From: Patiria pectinifera | Lineage: Eukaryota; Echinodermata; Asteroidea; Valvatida; Asterinidae | Length of the DNA stretch: 64,000 nucleotides | NCBI GenBank assembly: GCA_029964075.1 | Contig: CM057133.1 | Span: forward strand, 15,958,699-16,022,698 | Reading direction: 5' to 3' | Part shown: positions 11,108 to 23,900 of the stretch, one piece after another | Numbering within the stretch: position 1 is the first letter of the stretch | How the letters are laid out: every line of letters begins with the position of its first letter | Translations under genes and position numbers: made by a program | The notes under the pieces: model-generated | Database searches by the model: none | What the model was told of the DNA's origin: nothing | What the model saw: only the letters and a program-made list of their open reading frames with translations

Positions 11108-13546
11108 TATGCAAATAAAAATGTGCTAATTTACTGATCCATTTTTGCTGCTGTTTATATAAGCTAAAATTTTGGCCCGATCCTTTTTTTATTTGCTTGG
11201 ACAGCAGACAATGATCTGAAGAATTCGAAAATATTTCGGCTGCAGAAGAGTATACTTTATATACGTTATACTTTATGCATCATAATCTGTATGCTGGTTC
11301 TCAATTAGTGCGAGCCGTGTTTTCATATGCACATTTTCATCATAATTAGGTTCGCATGTACAGAGCTAGCATTAATAGGGAATCGTTCATTCATTTTAGA
11401 AGCCATTACATGTACGTACTTTATTCCATGTTTTCCTCGTTTATAATGGCATATTTATAACTCAGTTTCTCTGAAATCAAATTTGATAGGAAGGTAAACA
11501 ATCAATTGCATGGTTCATTCGACCTCTGATCACCTCCAGCAAAACCTAATCATCTTCTCGCTTGCATTGTTTATTCTTCTTACTGCACCATGGCAACAGG
11601 GCCGAAGTCCAACACGTAACGGGCTTGCTTGGTCTGAACATTAGCCGATGTCATTTTGAGAACCATTTTAAAAAAATACAGTTATTGCTCTGCCTCCACA
11701 GGGTGAATCATGCGCCATCCCATCCGCATCGAATGGGTCTTGTCATTTTTAATGCCGTTGTTTACTTTCGTTTGACAGGTCAGAAATTGCCCGCCCTTTT
11801 TCCAACGTTGCCTGGAGATGAGGCGAATTATCACCGACGAGCTTCTATTGTCTGGGTGAAGGTGACATTGAACTGCTGCATTTTTGGAGGTGATAAATGA
11901 TTTCGGTTGCGTGTACACGTATTTACTTAAGAGCCATTTTGAGGGATTCTCTTTGTATTTTGCAGTCTCGAAATATTCTCGGTATTTATTGCTTGAATGT
12001 CATGTCTGTCGGGTCGTTATGAAGTTGCCATCAAGCCAATATTCTGATAATGTATGTATGGGTCAATCGAGATGTCCACCACTTTTTAAAATCTCAGTGC
12101 TTATTAATTCAAGGAAGTAGGCATGCTTACATTTTATGTTTTTGTTGTTGAATTGCTTGATAAAAGAAAAACAAATACACGTTATCTACGGTATAGACTT
12201 GTGTTAAATTCTCCAAAGCCAAACTTGTTTGCTACATTCATGCCGCACCAAACTGTTGTCAACCCGGGGCGTTGTACAAAATGACAATGATAAATCTGAT
12301 CTTGACTATTGATTGAACGGTTTTGCATATCTTTATCATTATCACACCCACAAAGGAGATTATCTTTTCATCGGATTTGGTTAGTTTGTTGGTTGGTTTG
12401 TCTGTTAACAAGATAACTCAGAAAGTTATGGACGGATTTGCTCGAAATTGTTTTTAGGGGTGGTCCTTAGTACAAGTACAAATTCATTAGATTTTGGAAG
12501 TGATCATATCCGGATCTGGGTCTGGATCCAGGATTTTGTTTAAAGGATTCTTCACCATTTATATGCGAGTATTTTTGTGGGTGAACTGACAATATGGCAG
12601 GGAATTGCTAAGCCTTGACGGAGGTTTTCGCTCACTGTGGGCTTTCTAGTTATTAAGTGAAATTACAGTCTTTCATCGTACATTGTTCTGCTATGTTTGT
12701 AATTGAATTAGGCCTTTATGCAGATTTTATACATGAATTTGTTTTCGACTTGGAATCGTGGTTGCATCACAACGTGGTGTTTCACCTTGGGTATATATTT
12801 TGCCACTCCGTCTGTGCCCTGACATTGGTTTCACTTTGACAGAGCTTTGATTAAGTATGGCTCAGTACACACACTCTTTAACCATCGAACAATGTCCATT
12901 GTCATCGCTGTAAAATGAATAATGCAAATCAGGACCACAATCGACGGCTGTTTGAGCACTTGCTGCGGTAGATATTCGCTCGTATCCAATCGCCTTAAAC
13001 TAAAGCTCGCTGGTGAATTGCTTTAAAGTTTTTGTCCGATCGATATTTTATTCAAATGTACGAATGTTTGTTTACATTTTGTGGGGTTTCTTTATCGTTT
13101 GAAGCAAGTTACTCAAAAGCTTTTAAGTATAGGGTGCATAACAACTAACCTCAGATTCAACTCAGTGGCTGCCATACGTTTTGAGAAAACAGAGAAAACA
13201 TATGCACAAGTTTGCTGGGTCTGGAAACCGGATTCCCGTTCAAACGTACGGAAAAAAATGCCCGCGGGCATACTTTTTAAACGAAGTTCAATGATTGTTT
13301 TGTTTTTTTAAACAATAACATTTCAGGCGGAATGACTTCACACGGTATTTAAAAGCAGTCATATTTTCACTTCGAGTAAGTTGTTTCATAAATCGGTAGG
13401 TCCGTTCCGGGTAATAACAACGTTCCTATATTGCCTTTAATCAGTGACCCCAAAAAGGGCAACACTTCCACGTGCGCATAACGTAAACGCACATTCGTGG
13501 CGGTAATCTACCCACAGTGCCTTGCGAAGCCTGTAATTCCTTCACC
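11108..13546. other. Intergenic, nothing recognised
   Basis: AT-rich sequence with only short open frames lacking family features. No RNA gene or clear repeat seen. Confidence 0.4.
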
Positions 13547-13556
13547 AGCACCCTTG

Positions 13557-14025
13557 GGGTAGCAGACCAGTAAATAAACTTCCATAGACCCCAATGGTAA
13601 ATGCTCCCACTTCAAAAATTCGGGAAAAATACTCACAACTCTCCAAGGTGTTCGAGACACACATCAAATTAAAGCTTATTTCATCATCTTTCAATTTCTG
13701 TTCAATTTACGGGGGGTCAACTGATGACTTTTAGGAGAAATTTCCATCTGAAGACGATCACCCCTGAAAATAGTCCTGAAGCCCATCGCCATTTTGAAAA
13801 ACGATGCCTACACTCCATTGCAAAGTAGAGCGCTTTTAGGGTCCAAATTACATCAAAATTACACAGAACTGCAAGCTCCAAGTCCTGTGCACGGTTTCCA
13901 CCCATATTTTTAACAAACCCTCAAGTTCATGGCCCACAGCATGCTCAAATACCGAAGATTTTGAGGGCATGCAAATCGTGATTTGGCCGGCGCAGGCAAT
14001 TTCGGACCCATTTACTGGTCTGCAC
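13557..14025. mobile_element. Non-autonomous repeat with GCAGACCAGTAAAT inverted ends, copy A
   Basis: Left end GCAGACCAGTAAATAAAC and right end ATTTACTGGTCTGC form terminal inverted repeats. CCCTTGG on both flanks may be a target duplication. It is nearly identical to 57784-58228. Confidence 0.7.
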
Positions 14026-14564
14026 CCTTGGATGGTACGTTTGGTACGAGCGACCAAGGAAACTTGGAGCTAGGTCAGGTACGGGCGTACGCGTACTTTA
14101 CTCCATCTCTGCATGGGGCATCGTCGGGGCAAGTTCATTAGACTGAAAACGTTTTCAAAAAGACCAATGAAGCGCAACTTATTGGAAGAGTGCATTGTTC
14201 AATTTTATTTTTTTGTAACCTCCATGATCCATCTCGAGTGGAAATGCCTTTGGAAATGTATTTTCCTTAGGAAATGTGTGTGTTGAATAGATTTAAACTA
14301 GGGACTTTAATTTGTATATAAAGAATAGAATAGAATATTTTGAAATCCGTCCTTGTGAATCAGTATTTGCAATTGCCTCACGCGTACATGTGATAAGTTC
14401 ACCTTGAGACCTACTGCACAGAAGCAATTTATAATAGTAGCTATAATAAGATGATTTGGTGAAAAAATGCAATATGATTTGACGCGCAATTTATATATAT
14501 ATATGTTTACAGGAGCAGTCAATAACAATAGAAATTAAGTAATAAGAACACATGTACACATGTA

Positions 14565-14748
14565 CATTCGACTCTCGTTTAATACTAACTCAGCTGGACC
14601 CAGGCAAAATGTTTGTTTTATCAGAATTGTGTATTAAGTGGAGTATCGGTCCCATTCATTGTGCACATATAGTGGTTGGGGCCAAGGCTTTATGTTTGCT
14701 GTAACCAGAATTTGTACAAACAGTGTTCGTAATAACGAGAGTCGACTG
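14565..14748. mobile_element. pogo/Tc1-like MITE, TA target
   Basis: Left CATTCGACTCTCGTTTAATA and right TAATAACGAGAGTCGACTG are inverted, and TA flanks both sides. At 184 bp it is too short for a transposase. Confidence 0.7.
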
Positions 14749-15600
14749 TATAATGTACTGGTGTCGACCCTGCGACCAATCACTAGGCCTACACATTACC
14801 TTTGAAATTTAAATGCAATGAAAGCAAAAACGAAAATCTATCCTATTGCAATTGGCATGTTACCTTATTTACCTTATTATTTGAAAGGGAATACATTATC
14901 TCAGTAAGATAGCCGATCAGTTGAACGGGTAGGTCTTGTTCAAGACACGTTATTCAAGGGTACGGTCATCGATGTTGATGATAAAAAAAAAATATGATCA
15001 ATTCTTCTGTCGAGCATTGTTGCTTCGTCGCTACACACAAATTGCAATAAACTCAAGATTGATAAATAATAGTACATGAAATCAATCTGTAAATATTTTT
15101 TGTGGTCACTGTACATGTTAATTAATATGAAGACAAATATTTTCTGGCAAATAAAAGTATATAATTATATCTTATATATATTTTATTTTGTATTAATTTC
15201 CAAGTTAAAAAATGTCAAGTAACCACGCGCAAGTAATTGGTATTTCATTATTTTTGTGTGGGAATGATCGAATTCAAAGAAATTAGCCAACTGAACTTCA
15301 GTAGCTCTGTCGTTTTAATGTAATTTTGATGTATATTTTGTGAATATCTGTGTAGCTGAAATAGTCCAAGATAGTCTCTCTCAAGGCTGAAATAACGTCA
15401 GTCTTTCCTCGAGTCGCGTTCTGAACCACAAACATCCTTTCCCGCAGCCGTAGGCTACAAGCTAGATCGGCATATACATCTTCACAATATTTAAAATATA
15501 TCAGTTTTGTTCGAGAGAAAAACAAAAATAAAAACAGGCTCTCCAAATAAACAGGTCTGAATATCATATTGCCACTTAAAAATAACGGCAGAAAAAGAAG

Positions 15601-17575
15601 TTAATTTTTTGAGCGATTTTACCTTAATTTTCGACGGAATTTCCCCTTTAATAGCACATCTGTCCAGAAATCGATTTGGAATGCGTTTTAGGGCCCTTAA
15701 AGGCATCTTTCTAGCAACTTTCAAGCAATTTCATTTTTAGGCCAAAATTTAAAAAAAACCAAGGGGTTAGCCTTACATTTCTTACATTTTTAGTCAAAAT
15801 TGGCCAAAAATTGACTTTTCTCAAAACAAGGCAGCAAATCATCTGGATGCAAGAGGAACGTCAATCAATACTCTAACTCGCACAATTTTAAAGATTTGGG
15901 CAAAAGTCATCCATTTTTGGAGCAAGAGAAGTTAAAGGGAATATACATCATTTGCTTTTGCTGTAATTTTCAGAAATGGATGGAATTGGGGGGTTGGAAA
16001 TATAAAGCAAATATAGTTACACTGACTTTTTGGAGGTTTTGGGTTCGAAAATGCTATAAAAACCAAGAAAAACGATTATTTCCTGTAGTCTGGTTCCCTG
16101 ACTCCATATAAGAAGAAACAGAGCAGTTTACATACATTGGGGAATTGTAAGGTCAGGGAACCAGTCTAGCTGGCTCGTACCCGTTCATAGGTTTGTAATC
16201 GATTGCAAACAAGTGCAATGGTCAATTGGGTCCAGTATTTGAAAAAAAAGCCAGTTGTTTCCAACGCTGATCGGCCGATCAGCGTTGGAAATTGATACAA
16301 AAGACTGTCATTTACCAACATCTTATTAAGGTATTTCGCAAAAACTTGGTAGTTTTATTTTTCGATGTTTGCAAATGTTGTATATTCCCTTTAATATTTT
16401 GAGCGATTTTACCTTAAATTTTTCACAGAATTACCCCCTTTAAGAGCACATCTGTCCAGAACTCGATTTGGAAAGCGTTTTAGGGCCCTTAAGGCATCTT
16501 TCTAGCAACTTTCAAGCAATTTCATTTTTAGGCCAAAATTGAAAAAAAATGCAAGGGGTTAACCTTACATTTTTAGTCAAAATTGGCCAAAAATTTACTT
16601 TTCTCAAAACAAGGCAGAAATTCATCTGGATGCAAGAGGAACGTCAATCAATACTCTAACTCGCACAATTTTAAAGATTTGGGAAAAAGTCGTCCATTTT
16701 TGGAGAAAAAGAAGTAAATTATTGGAGCGATTTTGCCTTAAATTTTCGACGGAATTTCCCCTTTAATAGCACATCTGTCCAGAAATCGATTTAGAATGCG
16801 TTCAAGGGCCCTAAGGCATCTTTCTAGCAACTTTCAAGCAATTTAATTTTTTGGCCAAAATTGAAAAAAATGCAAGGGGTTAGCCTTACATTTTTAGTCA
16901 AAATTGGCCAAATTCATCTGGATGCAAGAGGAACGTCAATCAATACTCTAACCTGCACAATTTTAGAGATTTGGGCAAAAATCATCAATTTTTGGAGAAA
17001 AAGAAGAACATTTTTTGAGCGATTTTACCTTAATTTTTCGACGGAATTTCCCCCTATAGAGCACATCTGTCCAGAAGTCGATTTGGAATGCGTTCTAGTG
17101 CCCTTAAGGCATCTTTCTAGCAACTTTCAAACAATTTCATTTTTGGGCAAAAAATGTTAAAAAAAATGCAAGGGGTTAGCCTTACATTTTTAGTCAAAAT
17201 TGGCCAAAAAATTGACTTTTCTCAAAACAAAGCAGAAATTCATCTGTATGCAAGAGGAACGTCAATCAATACTCTAACTCGCACAATTTTAAAGATTTGG
17301 GCAAACGTCATCAATTTTTTGGAGAAAAAGAAGTAAATTATTTGAGCGATTTTGCCTTAAATATTCGACGGAATTTCCCCTTTAATAGCACATCTGTCCA
17401 GAAATTGATTTGGAATGCGTTCTAGGGCCCTTAAGGAATCTTTCTAGCAACTTTCAAGCAATATCATTTTTTGCCCAAAATTGAAAAAAATGCAAGGGGT
17501 TAACCTTACATTTTTAGTCAAAATTGGCCAAAAATTGGCTTTTCTCAAAACAAGGCAGAAATTCATCTGCATTTA
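15601..17575. repeat. Satellite array 1, about 296-324 bp period
   Basis: Five units, each with GCAAGGGGTTAGCCTTACAT (core near 15760, 16551, 16872, 17168, 17492) and CACATCTGTCCAGAAATCGA. The first spacing is enlarged by the insert at 15936-16390. Open frames beginning MQGVSLTFL within it are by-products of the repeat. Confidence 0.88.
15936..16390. mobile_element. TTAA-target MITE inside satellite array 1
   Basis: TTAA at 15932-15935 and 16391-16394 flanks inverted ends AGGGAATATACA and TGTATATTCCCT. TTAA duplication is typical of the piggyBac superfamily. The satellite sequence resumes directly on each side. Confidence 0.78.
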
Positions 17576-17579
17576 ATAC

Positions 17580-20507
17580 TGCCATTTAATACTTTAATTC
17601 GAAAAAGTAGGAATATCAGTGATATAATATCAAGAACTTGAAATATCTCGCCTATTACCCGTCCAAGATGACAAGTGTAACGTGGTATTTATTTCGTGGT
17701 ATATTAGCTTTGTGGCTGTTAAAGAAAGTTATATGTACACAATATTGATGTTAATAGCAACTTAATAATATGATTTGCAGACAAGTATTCAGTGACATTG
17801 ATGAGATGAGGTGATTACAATTGAGATTAGACGAGTGGAGTTTGAACGAAATTGTTTTTATTACATTGTGTGTGAATAGATACACTATTGCTGTTCGTGC
17901 CTTGAAATAGAATTTCATTATCAGTGGAATCCATTTTTGTTATATTTTAGAATATTCATTTTGTGTATCCAATGTGTGTGATGTACATGTACCTATACAG
18001 GCACGACCACGTTCAGCAATGTAGGACTCTTTTCAGTAAGGGTGAAATATTCTGAAGAAAGAAAAGTTCACATAAATAAGGGAGATTCAGATAAACTTGC
18101 ATAGGTATAATTATTATTATGACGTTCGGGTTGGGAAGGTTGAAATTTAAGTATTTAGAGGAGGAAAATGTCATTAGGTCTGGGCATATGATCTTAAAGG
18201 GAGGTTGAAGTATATATATATATATTTTAAATCCTTTTCTTCTTGTATAGTTTGTTTTCGTAGACGTCTATGGTGTTTCAACAACAGGCTTTCGTTCATA
18301 ATTATTTCCAAGGTGTATTTCTACATCGGAAGTAGGAGAAAAAAAATAGACCTTTATCATGCTGCCACCATTTCAGGCATGTTCCCTGTATCCAATAACA
18401 GGACTGAATGACAATCTGTTTGAGCTAAAATGAACCAGACTATTTTCCTTCCAGCCTCGCTTTGGTTATGTTGATTTGAATGGGAAAAATACAATTGGCC
18501 GCAATGTGATAATGGTCTATTGCCCCGGCCTTATAACACTCATTACGACATCATTAAAGTTGCATTGTCTTCGCGCAATGTTGCCATGGGAACCATTGTC
18601 GTGCTTCAGGCAGCGTACTGAAGCATCGGTGCGATAGGAACATCTGCTGCGTTCTGCTGTGCCCAATGATTAGCAAACCATAGCAAACGGCTGGTAATAT
18701 ATGCATGCATGCATCTGGCATCCTAGCCCGTGTGTCAAAATTATGTCAAATTTGGATGACTTTTCACAGGGGTAGTACATACATTGTATTGTTATTTTGA
18801 AATGGAAGACATGTTGTTGGTGTATTAATGGTGTGTGTTTTTTAAAACTGATGTGTGCCTTAATGGTTGTGCCTGTAAATGTGTAATAGATAGGTCATGC
18901 GTTAATATAAAAAGAAAGAAATATTTGAAAAATTACATGGCTGTTTGGACTCATTTCTGTTTGGTTGTTACATGTTCACTTAAAGTCTAAGATTATGTAC
19001 ATGTATTTGTTTGATGTCATATTGAAATGATTGGTCATCAAATGCCGGGCATGAAACAGTCTTAAGCCCTTTTTACCAGATGTGGTTCATTTTACAACAG
19101 TTTGTCCCATCAATTTGGATATTTATAATTTGGTTCATGGGTCAATCATTAAAAATACAAATTCATTTTTTTAGCAGCTCAATATGAATTGATTTATTGC
19201 TTGGAAATTGGAAACAGTAGAAATGCATTTATGTGCAAAAATTTACAAACAGGCCTGTCTGCTCAAAAATGAAAGATACAGTGAAACCGAAATATACATG
19301 TTGGCATGTCAAATTTTACAGCGTTCAAATAATTATCAAAACCATGCATAAAAGCTGAACCAAAAATAAACCCCCCCAAAACAGAGTTTGAAGTTTTTGA
19401 CAAAAAGAAATTGACTTGTATGTACTTCACTCTAGTCTTCTAAATTACGAAAAGGGAGAAAAAATCTTATCTGGAGACCTAAAACATAATCAGTGTCATG
19501 ATTAGGCTGATGCTGCACTCAAAGATAGACTTTAGACCATCAGCCTCAGTCCAAAATTTTGGCAAACGGTATCAAATGAGGGGAATAATCGTCATAGCGG
19601 TTTTTGGCATGGTATACACCTCCAGAGTTGGAAAATATGTGATAGCATTGCAGCGGTGGCAGCTTTTTAGGTGTTATCACCCATTTTTTCAAAATGTCCA
19701 TCAAAATGCTTGTTACCACTCAAGGGGCGGTATACCTTGCGCATGCGCACTATAATCATTTATGCCCTGATTTGATACTCACCAAACCCCCAAGCTGATG
19801 GCTTAATTATGGATCCACATGATCTGCATGGTTAAGCGCAGGAGTAACCATCAACACAAAGGGTACCTATTTGTCAATATTTAAGCAAGTCTACAGCAAG
19901 GGCCATTTGGTTGCTTTGATGCAGCTTGGCCTTCAGACCCTAATGTTACATTGCAAACAATCCCTTGCCAAGCTACACTTGCCAACCAACATCACGCAAA
20001 TGGGCCTGTCACCCTATTCGAAATCACTGGGATGGACCCGGGTCCATCCAAGCCTGGTCGGGACAAAGGTTGAAAGGCTTTACTTGTACCTGGGTAGAAT
20101 TAATCTGTTTAAAAGCACCAGCACCCCACACCCGCAACAAGTTGTAATACCCTCCCCTACTTTTTACCATTTTTTTCAAACGGGCATGCAACTGGGGAGT
20201 CCACAAAAAAAAGAGGAAATTCAAATCTTTCGAAAAACTTTGTACAGTGTTTTTCTATTTTCAATGGCACACATGGGAAGTAAAAAAAAGAGGAAATCAG
20301 CTGATCCAAAGAAAAGTTGCATGCCTTTTCAAACGATAATATAAACTGCGGCCACTTTTTCAGAAAACTACCCATTTTGAAAAAAAAACCCAACCCCCAA
20401 ACAAAAACCTGAATACATGTACACTTCTGCAGTGGGCGGATTTCTATTGGGTCCTGACTTGTGACTGTCTTGCAATGCGACTCGTGACAACGGTCTCAAC
20501 TTCAGCC
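17580..20507. other. Intergenic region downstream of the vinculin-family gene
   Basis: No supported gene. About 20185-20330 is similar to 53105-53245 (shared AAAGTTGCATGCC and ACTTTGTACAGTG), a dispersed repeat. Short AT and GCAT tracts are also present. Confidence 0.45.
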
Positions 20508-20755
20508 CAGGGGCCAATTTCATAGAGCTGCTTAAGCACAAAATTTGCTTAAGCACAAAAACGTCTTGCTTAATAAAATCAGGTTACCGGCCAAAACTCC
20601 ATGCGATTGTTATGCTAAGTAAACAACAGCTTAATACCAGTCACAAGCAATGTACATCACATGGAGTTTTGGCCGGTAACCTAATTTTACTAAGCAATGT
20701 TTTTTCGTGCTTAAGCAAATTTTCTGCTTAAGCAGCTCTATGAAATTGGGCCCTG
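20508..20755. mobile_element. CTTAAGCA palindromic MITE in the 3' UTR
   Basis: Left CAGGGGCCAATTTCATAGAG and right CTCTATGAAATTGGGCCCTG are inverted ends of about 30 bp. The interior is also palindromic (GGTTACCGGCCAAAACTCCA and its inverse). Related copies lie at 27467, 30705 and 47080. On the minus strand it begins 3 nt after the TGA of exon 28. Confidence 0.82.
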
Positions 20756-20758
20756 ATC

Positions 20759-20950
20759 TCAGCGTTGTGCAAGTATCTGGGTGAGAGCCGGTGCAGAGAT
20801 GTTTCGTGGCAACCTCCTGAGTCCCAGGGCGTCGACCTGCTCGCATGATGCCTGCATCTGCCTGTGTTGGTCTAGTCTCAGCCTCCACTGCGTGGCTAGG
20901 GCTCTAGCCTCCTCCTCATCCTTGCCCAGTTCAGGGATGGCCCTCAGACC
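20759..20950 (-). CDS. Exon 28 of vinculin-family gene, C-terminus and stop
   Basis: 192 nt, acceptor TTTCAG, ending TGA at 20761-20759. It encodes 63 residues rich in charged and Gln residues (EEEARALATQWRLRLDQHRQ). It replaces the short vinculin end TPWYQ, so the lipid-binding C-terminal arm of vinculin is not recognisable. A MITE ends 3 nt beyond the stop. Confidence 0.85.
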   Translation of the reverse strand, partial: GLRAIPELGKDEEEARALATQWRLRLDQHRQMQASCEQVDALGLRRLPRNISAPALTQILAQR

Positions 20951-23900
20951 CTGAAAGATCAATAATGCGGTCATCAATGAAAACCCAGCACATGCTTCAA
21001 AAATTGTAACTACTGGGTTTTTTTTCTTTGTCACTTTTATTTGGCCATTGTACTCTTTTCTGATCTGAGTACTGTTTTTAAAAGTTATTGACACTATTTG
21101 CTATTGCAGTCTTTGAGTACATGGGTTTCCCCCTGGAAAACGAAAAAAAAGGCAGAAAAAAAAGCAAAAAAAAAAACCCAGTTAATTTGATGTGCTCACG
21201 CTCAGAAAAATGATAAATTGAGAATATAATGAAAAAGTGAAGGGATTTTTGGGGAAAAAATTGCTTTGTCCCCCCCCCCCTGGAAAAAATCCTGGCGACG
21301 CCCATGTTTGTGCACAGCAGTAAACACTGCGTCACCATGCTATGAAGAGTCCTAGTGCCTCCTCCCTTGCTTTTCATATTAAATTTGGACCCACTTTTTC
21401 GGGGAACAAAACATTTTCTGGCCCCCGAAAAAAAATTGTGTCCTGGATCCGCCTTGGGTGGCCTCAATGGTTTCTTGCCTTGTTTAGGCAAATATCCCGT
21501 GAAAAAATATTCAAGTCTTCAAAGCTACGCTTTGAAAAGTCACACAGCTACAAATGGGCAGACATACCTTGACACATGCTGCTTCTGCAGCCTTAAGCGT
21601 GTTCAGCACGGCTTGCATCAGGTTATCTGCATTCTTCATCAGGACGATATCTGTGGTGTCGTCGTTAGGCGTGGCCGTCTTGACGCTAGCGATGATGCTG
21701 AGCTGAGTACAGAGGGAGGGGATGTTTTCGGCGCAGAACAGGAGGTCACCTCCGACCCTGACAAGAGCAACAAATGATAGACGTTATTGACCAGTGTTGA
21801 ACAGGGTGTCTCAAAAAAATGAAGCAGTCAATCCATAAACATTTTAAAATACTAGCACTGCCTTTTTGCAAACGGTATCGATAGAGTCTGACAGTGTAGA
21901 AAATACTCTACACAATGGTCTTTATCGCATCTCATTTGGACACCCCCGTCCAGAGATACAGCTAATTAAACGAATGACTTGAATTCCAAGTTAGGCCACT
22001 CCAGGAGTCTCCACAAGTCCATGTCAAGTCCATCACAAGGTCCCAATATGAGTCACAAGCTACCCAAATGAACTGTAACAAAGGCATACCTTTATTTATA
22101 GTTCATCCCCCTTTTTTGTGGCTGGACTTGAGAATTGACTTGTCATTTACTCCTCACCGCTTCTGCACTGCGTCTGACTTAATTTTCGCTAAGCACATAA
22201 ATTTAATCAGTGATATTCATCGGCTCTACAAACTGGAGCCATATTTCTCCTTACCTCCTATCCAAGCAGTACTCAGCCAGGATCTCAGCAAACCTGTAGA
22301 TAACTTTACCGTTGGCTGCTATTGCCTTGGCTGTGTTGATCATCTCTTCTTTTGCCTAACAAAACCAAAAGGTTAGAGTTTATGGACTATTTCCTTACAC
22401 TTCCAAAACTGGCTTTTCTTCTTCTTGCGAATGACTGTTGTTGCAGAGTATACTATAGTGACAGATCGAAGTTGGAGAGCCAGGTAAGGGCATCGTCTGT
22501 CACAAGGTGGATTTCCTTGATGCCTTCTGGGAACTTGGTCAGCATGCAATCATTCACAATGTGTGAGATGGTCTGATCTGGATGGCCGCAATCACGTTCA
22601 CTATTGTGGAACTGCCAATCATTCCTAACTGAAGGAAATTTTTAGAAACTATTCATTAAACCCAACCCATCAAACTCCAATGGCCTGTTTTGTTGGAATC
22701 TGTCAGGATGGGTACAGTACCCCTAAACTGACAGTCTTTTACATTGGGTTGGAACACCTTCAGAATCAAAGTCAGAAATATGTGTGTGCAGTTTCCCACA
22801 TGGTGTTGGAATTTGCCAGGATGGGTATGGTTCCTAGTAAATCATGCCAGGTAGTTAGGTTTTAAATAATGTAAAAATATTCAACCAGTGATATTTTTTT
22901 GGTTCATTTGTTTGGGTTTTTTTTTTACTGTATTTTATTTTCATGCTACAGTGGAAAATTGCAATTTGGTGGCGGACGGTCAAAAATGTATAATGATCAA
23001 TTACCCAAGACGGCCTTAAACCTTCCAATCAGAAACTCACCGCGGGGTTGTTAATCTTGCGTGCGTATCTGGCCATGTCGTACATCTGACCAGACATGGT
23101 CTTGGCCACTTTGACGATGGAGTTAGTGTCGTCTTCCCATTTTTCTGTCTCCTGCTGTAAGACCAAGGCTGCCGCCTGTATACAGACAACAGTCACGAAA
23201 ATATATCACTATTAGGTTCAAAAATGAACATGTTAGAGCACAAACTTTCACCAAACCATGGTTTGTCTAACAGTTGGACTAGTTTATTGTCCTAGCTCGG
23301 CTTGTCGATGTAAAGGCCCTTTTCAACCACTGGTGAGAGCTCCTTGTGTGGCAAGCATTGTGTAGGCAAACAGGTTCAATAGCATGGTACAGCTTTACTA
23401 TACATGAATAGTACATGCATGTTCTCTTTGCATGAGAACCAGGCATACAACAGTAACTAATGCATTCCAGACCCGCGCCAGTCACTCCGAAACCTTCTGA
23501 GGAGCTATTATATAATCTGCCGAAGGTAGCCACACGCATCATTAAAGACATGTAAGATCCTTGCTTTTAATGCATCCTGTTCGTTTCCAATAATAATAAC
23601 ACAGCTCAAAATCCAAAGAAGAATGCTCAAAAACCTAACCCGTTGAAGTTTCAGCTCAGTAGATATTACACTTTTCGAAAAGACAGTGAAAGAAACCCTG
23701 CACAACCTTTTGATCATGAAACACAATTTAATCAATAGCACTCTTTATTTCGAAAAATCTACAATCAAGGGTAAGCACGGCCATTTTCCCAAAGTAAACT
23801 TTGATGCAAGATTTGACCTCAGTGAGGTCCAGTTGTGCATCTCTCTAGAGGCCTGTGACATTATACGCATGGACCTTTTATTAACTGACCATTGAAAATC

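Noticed and set aside
15601..17575. CRISPR-like array
   Set aside because: Units are about 300 bp, the whole unit is repeated, there are no spacers, and the context is eukaryotic.
19871..20344. 157-residue open frame on the plus strand
   Set aside because: No recognisable domain, low-complexity Lys stretches, and its end overlaps a dispersed repeat also found at 53105-53245.
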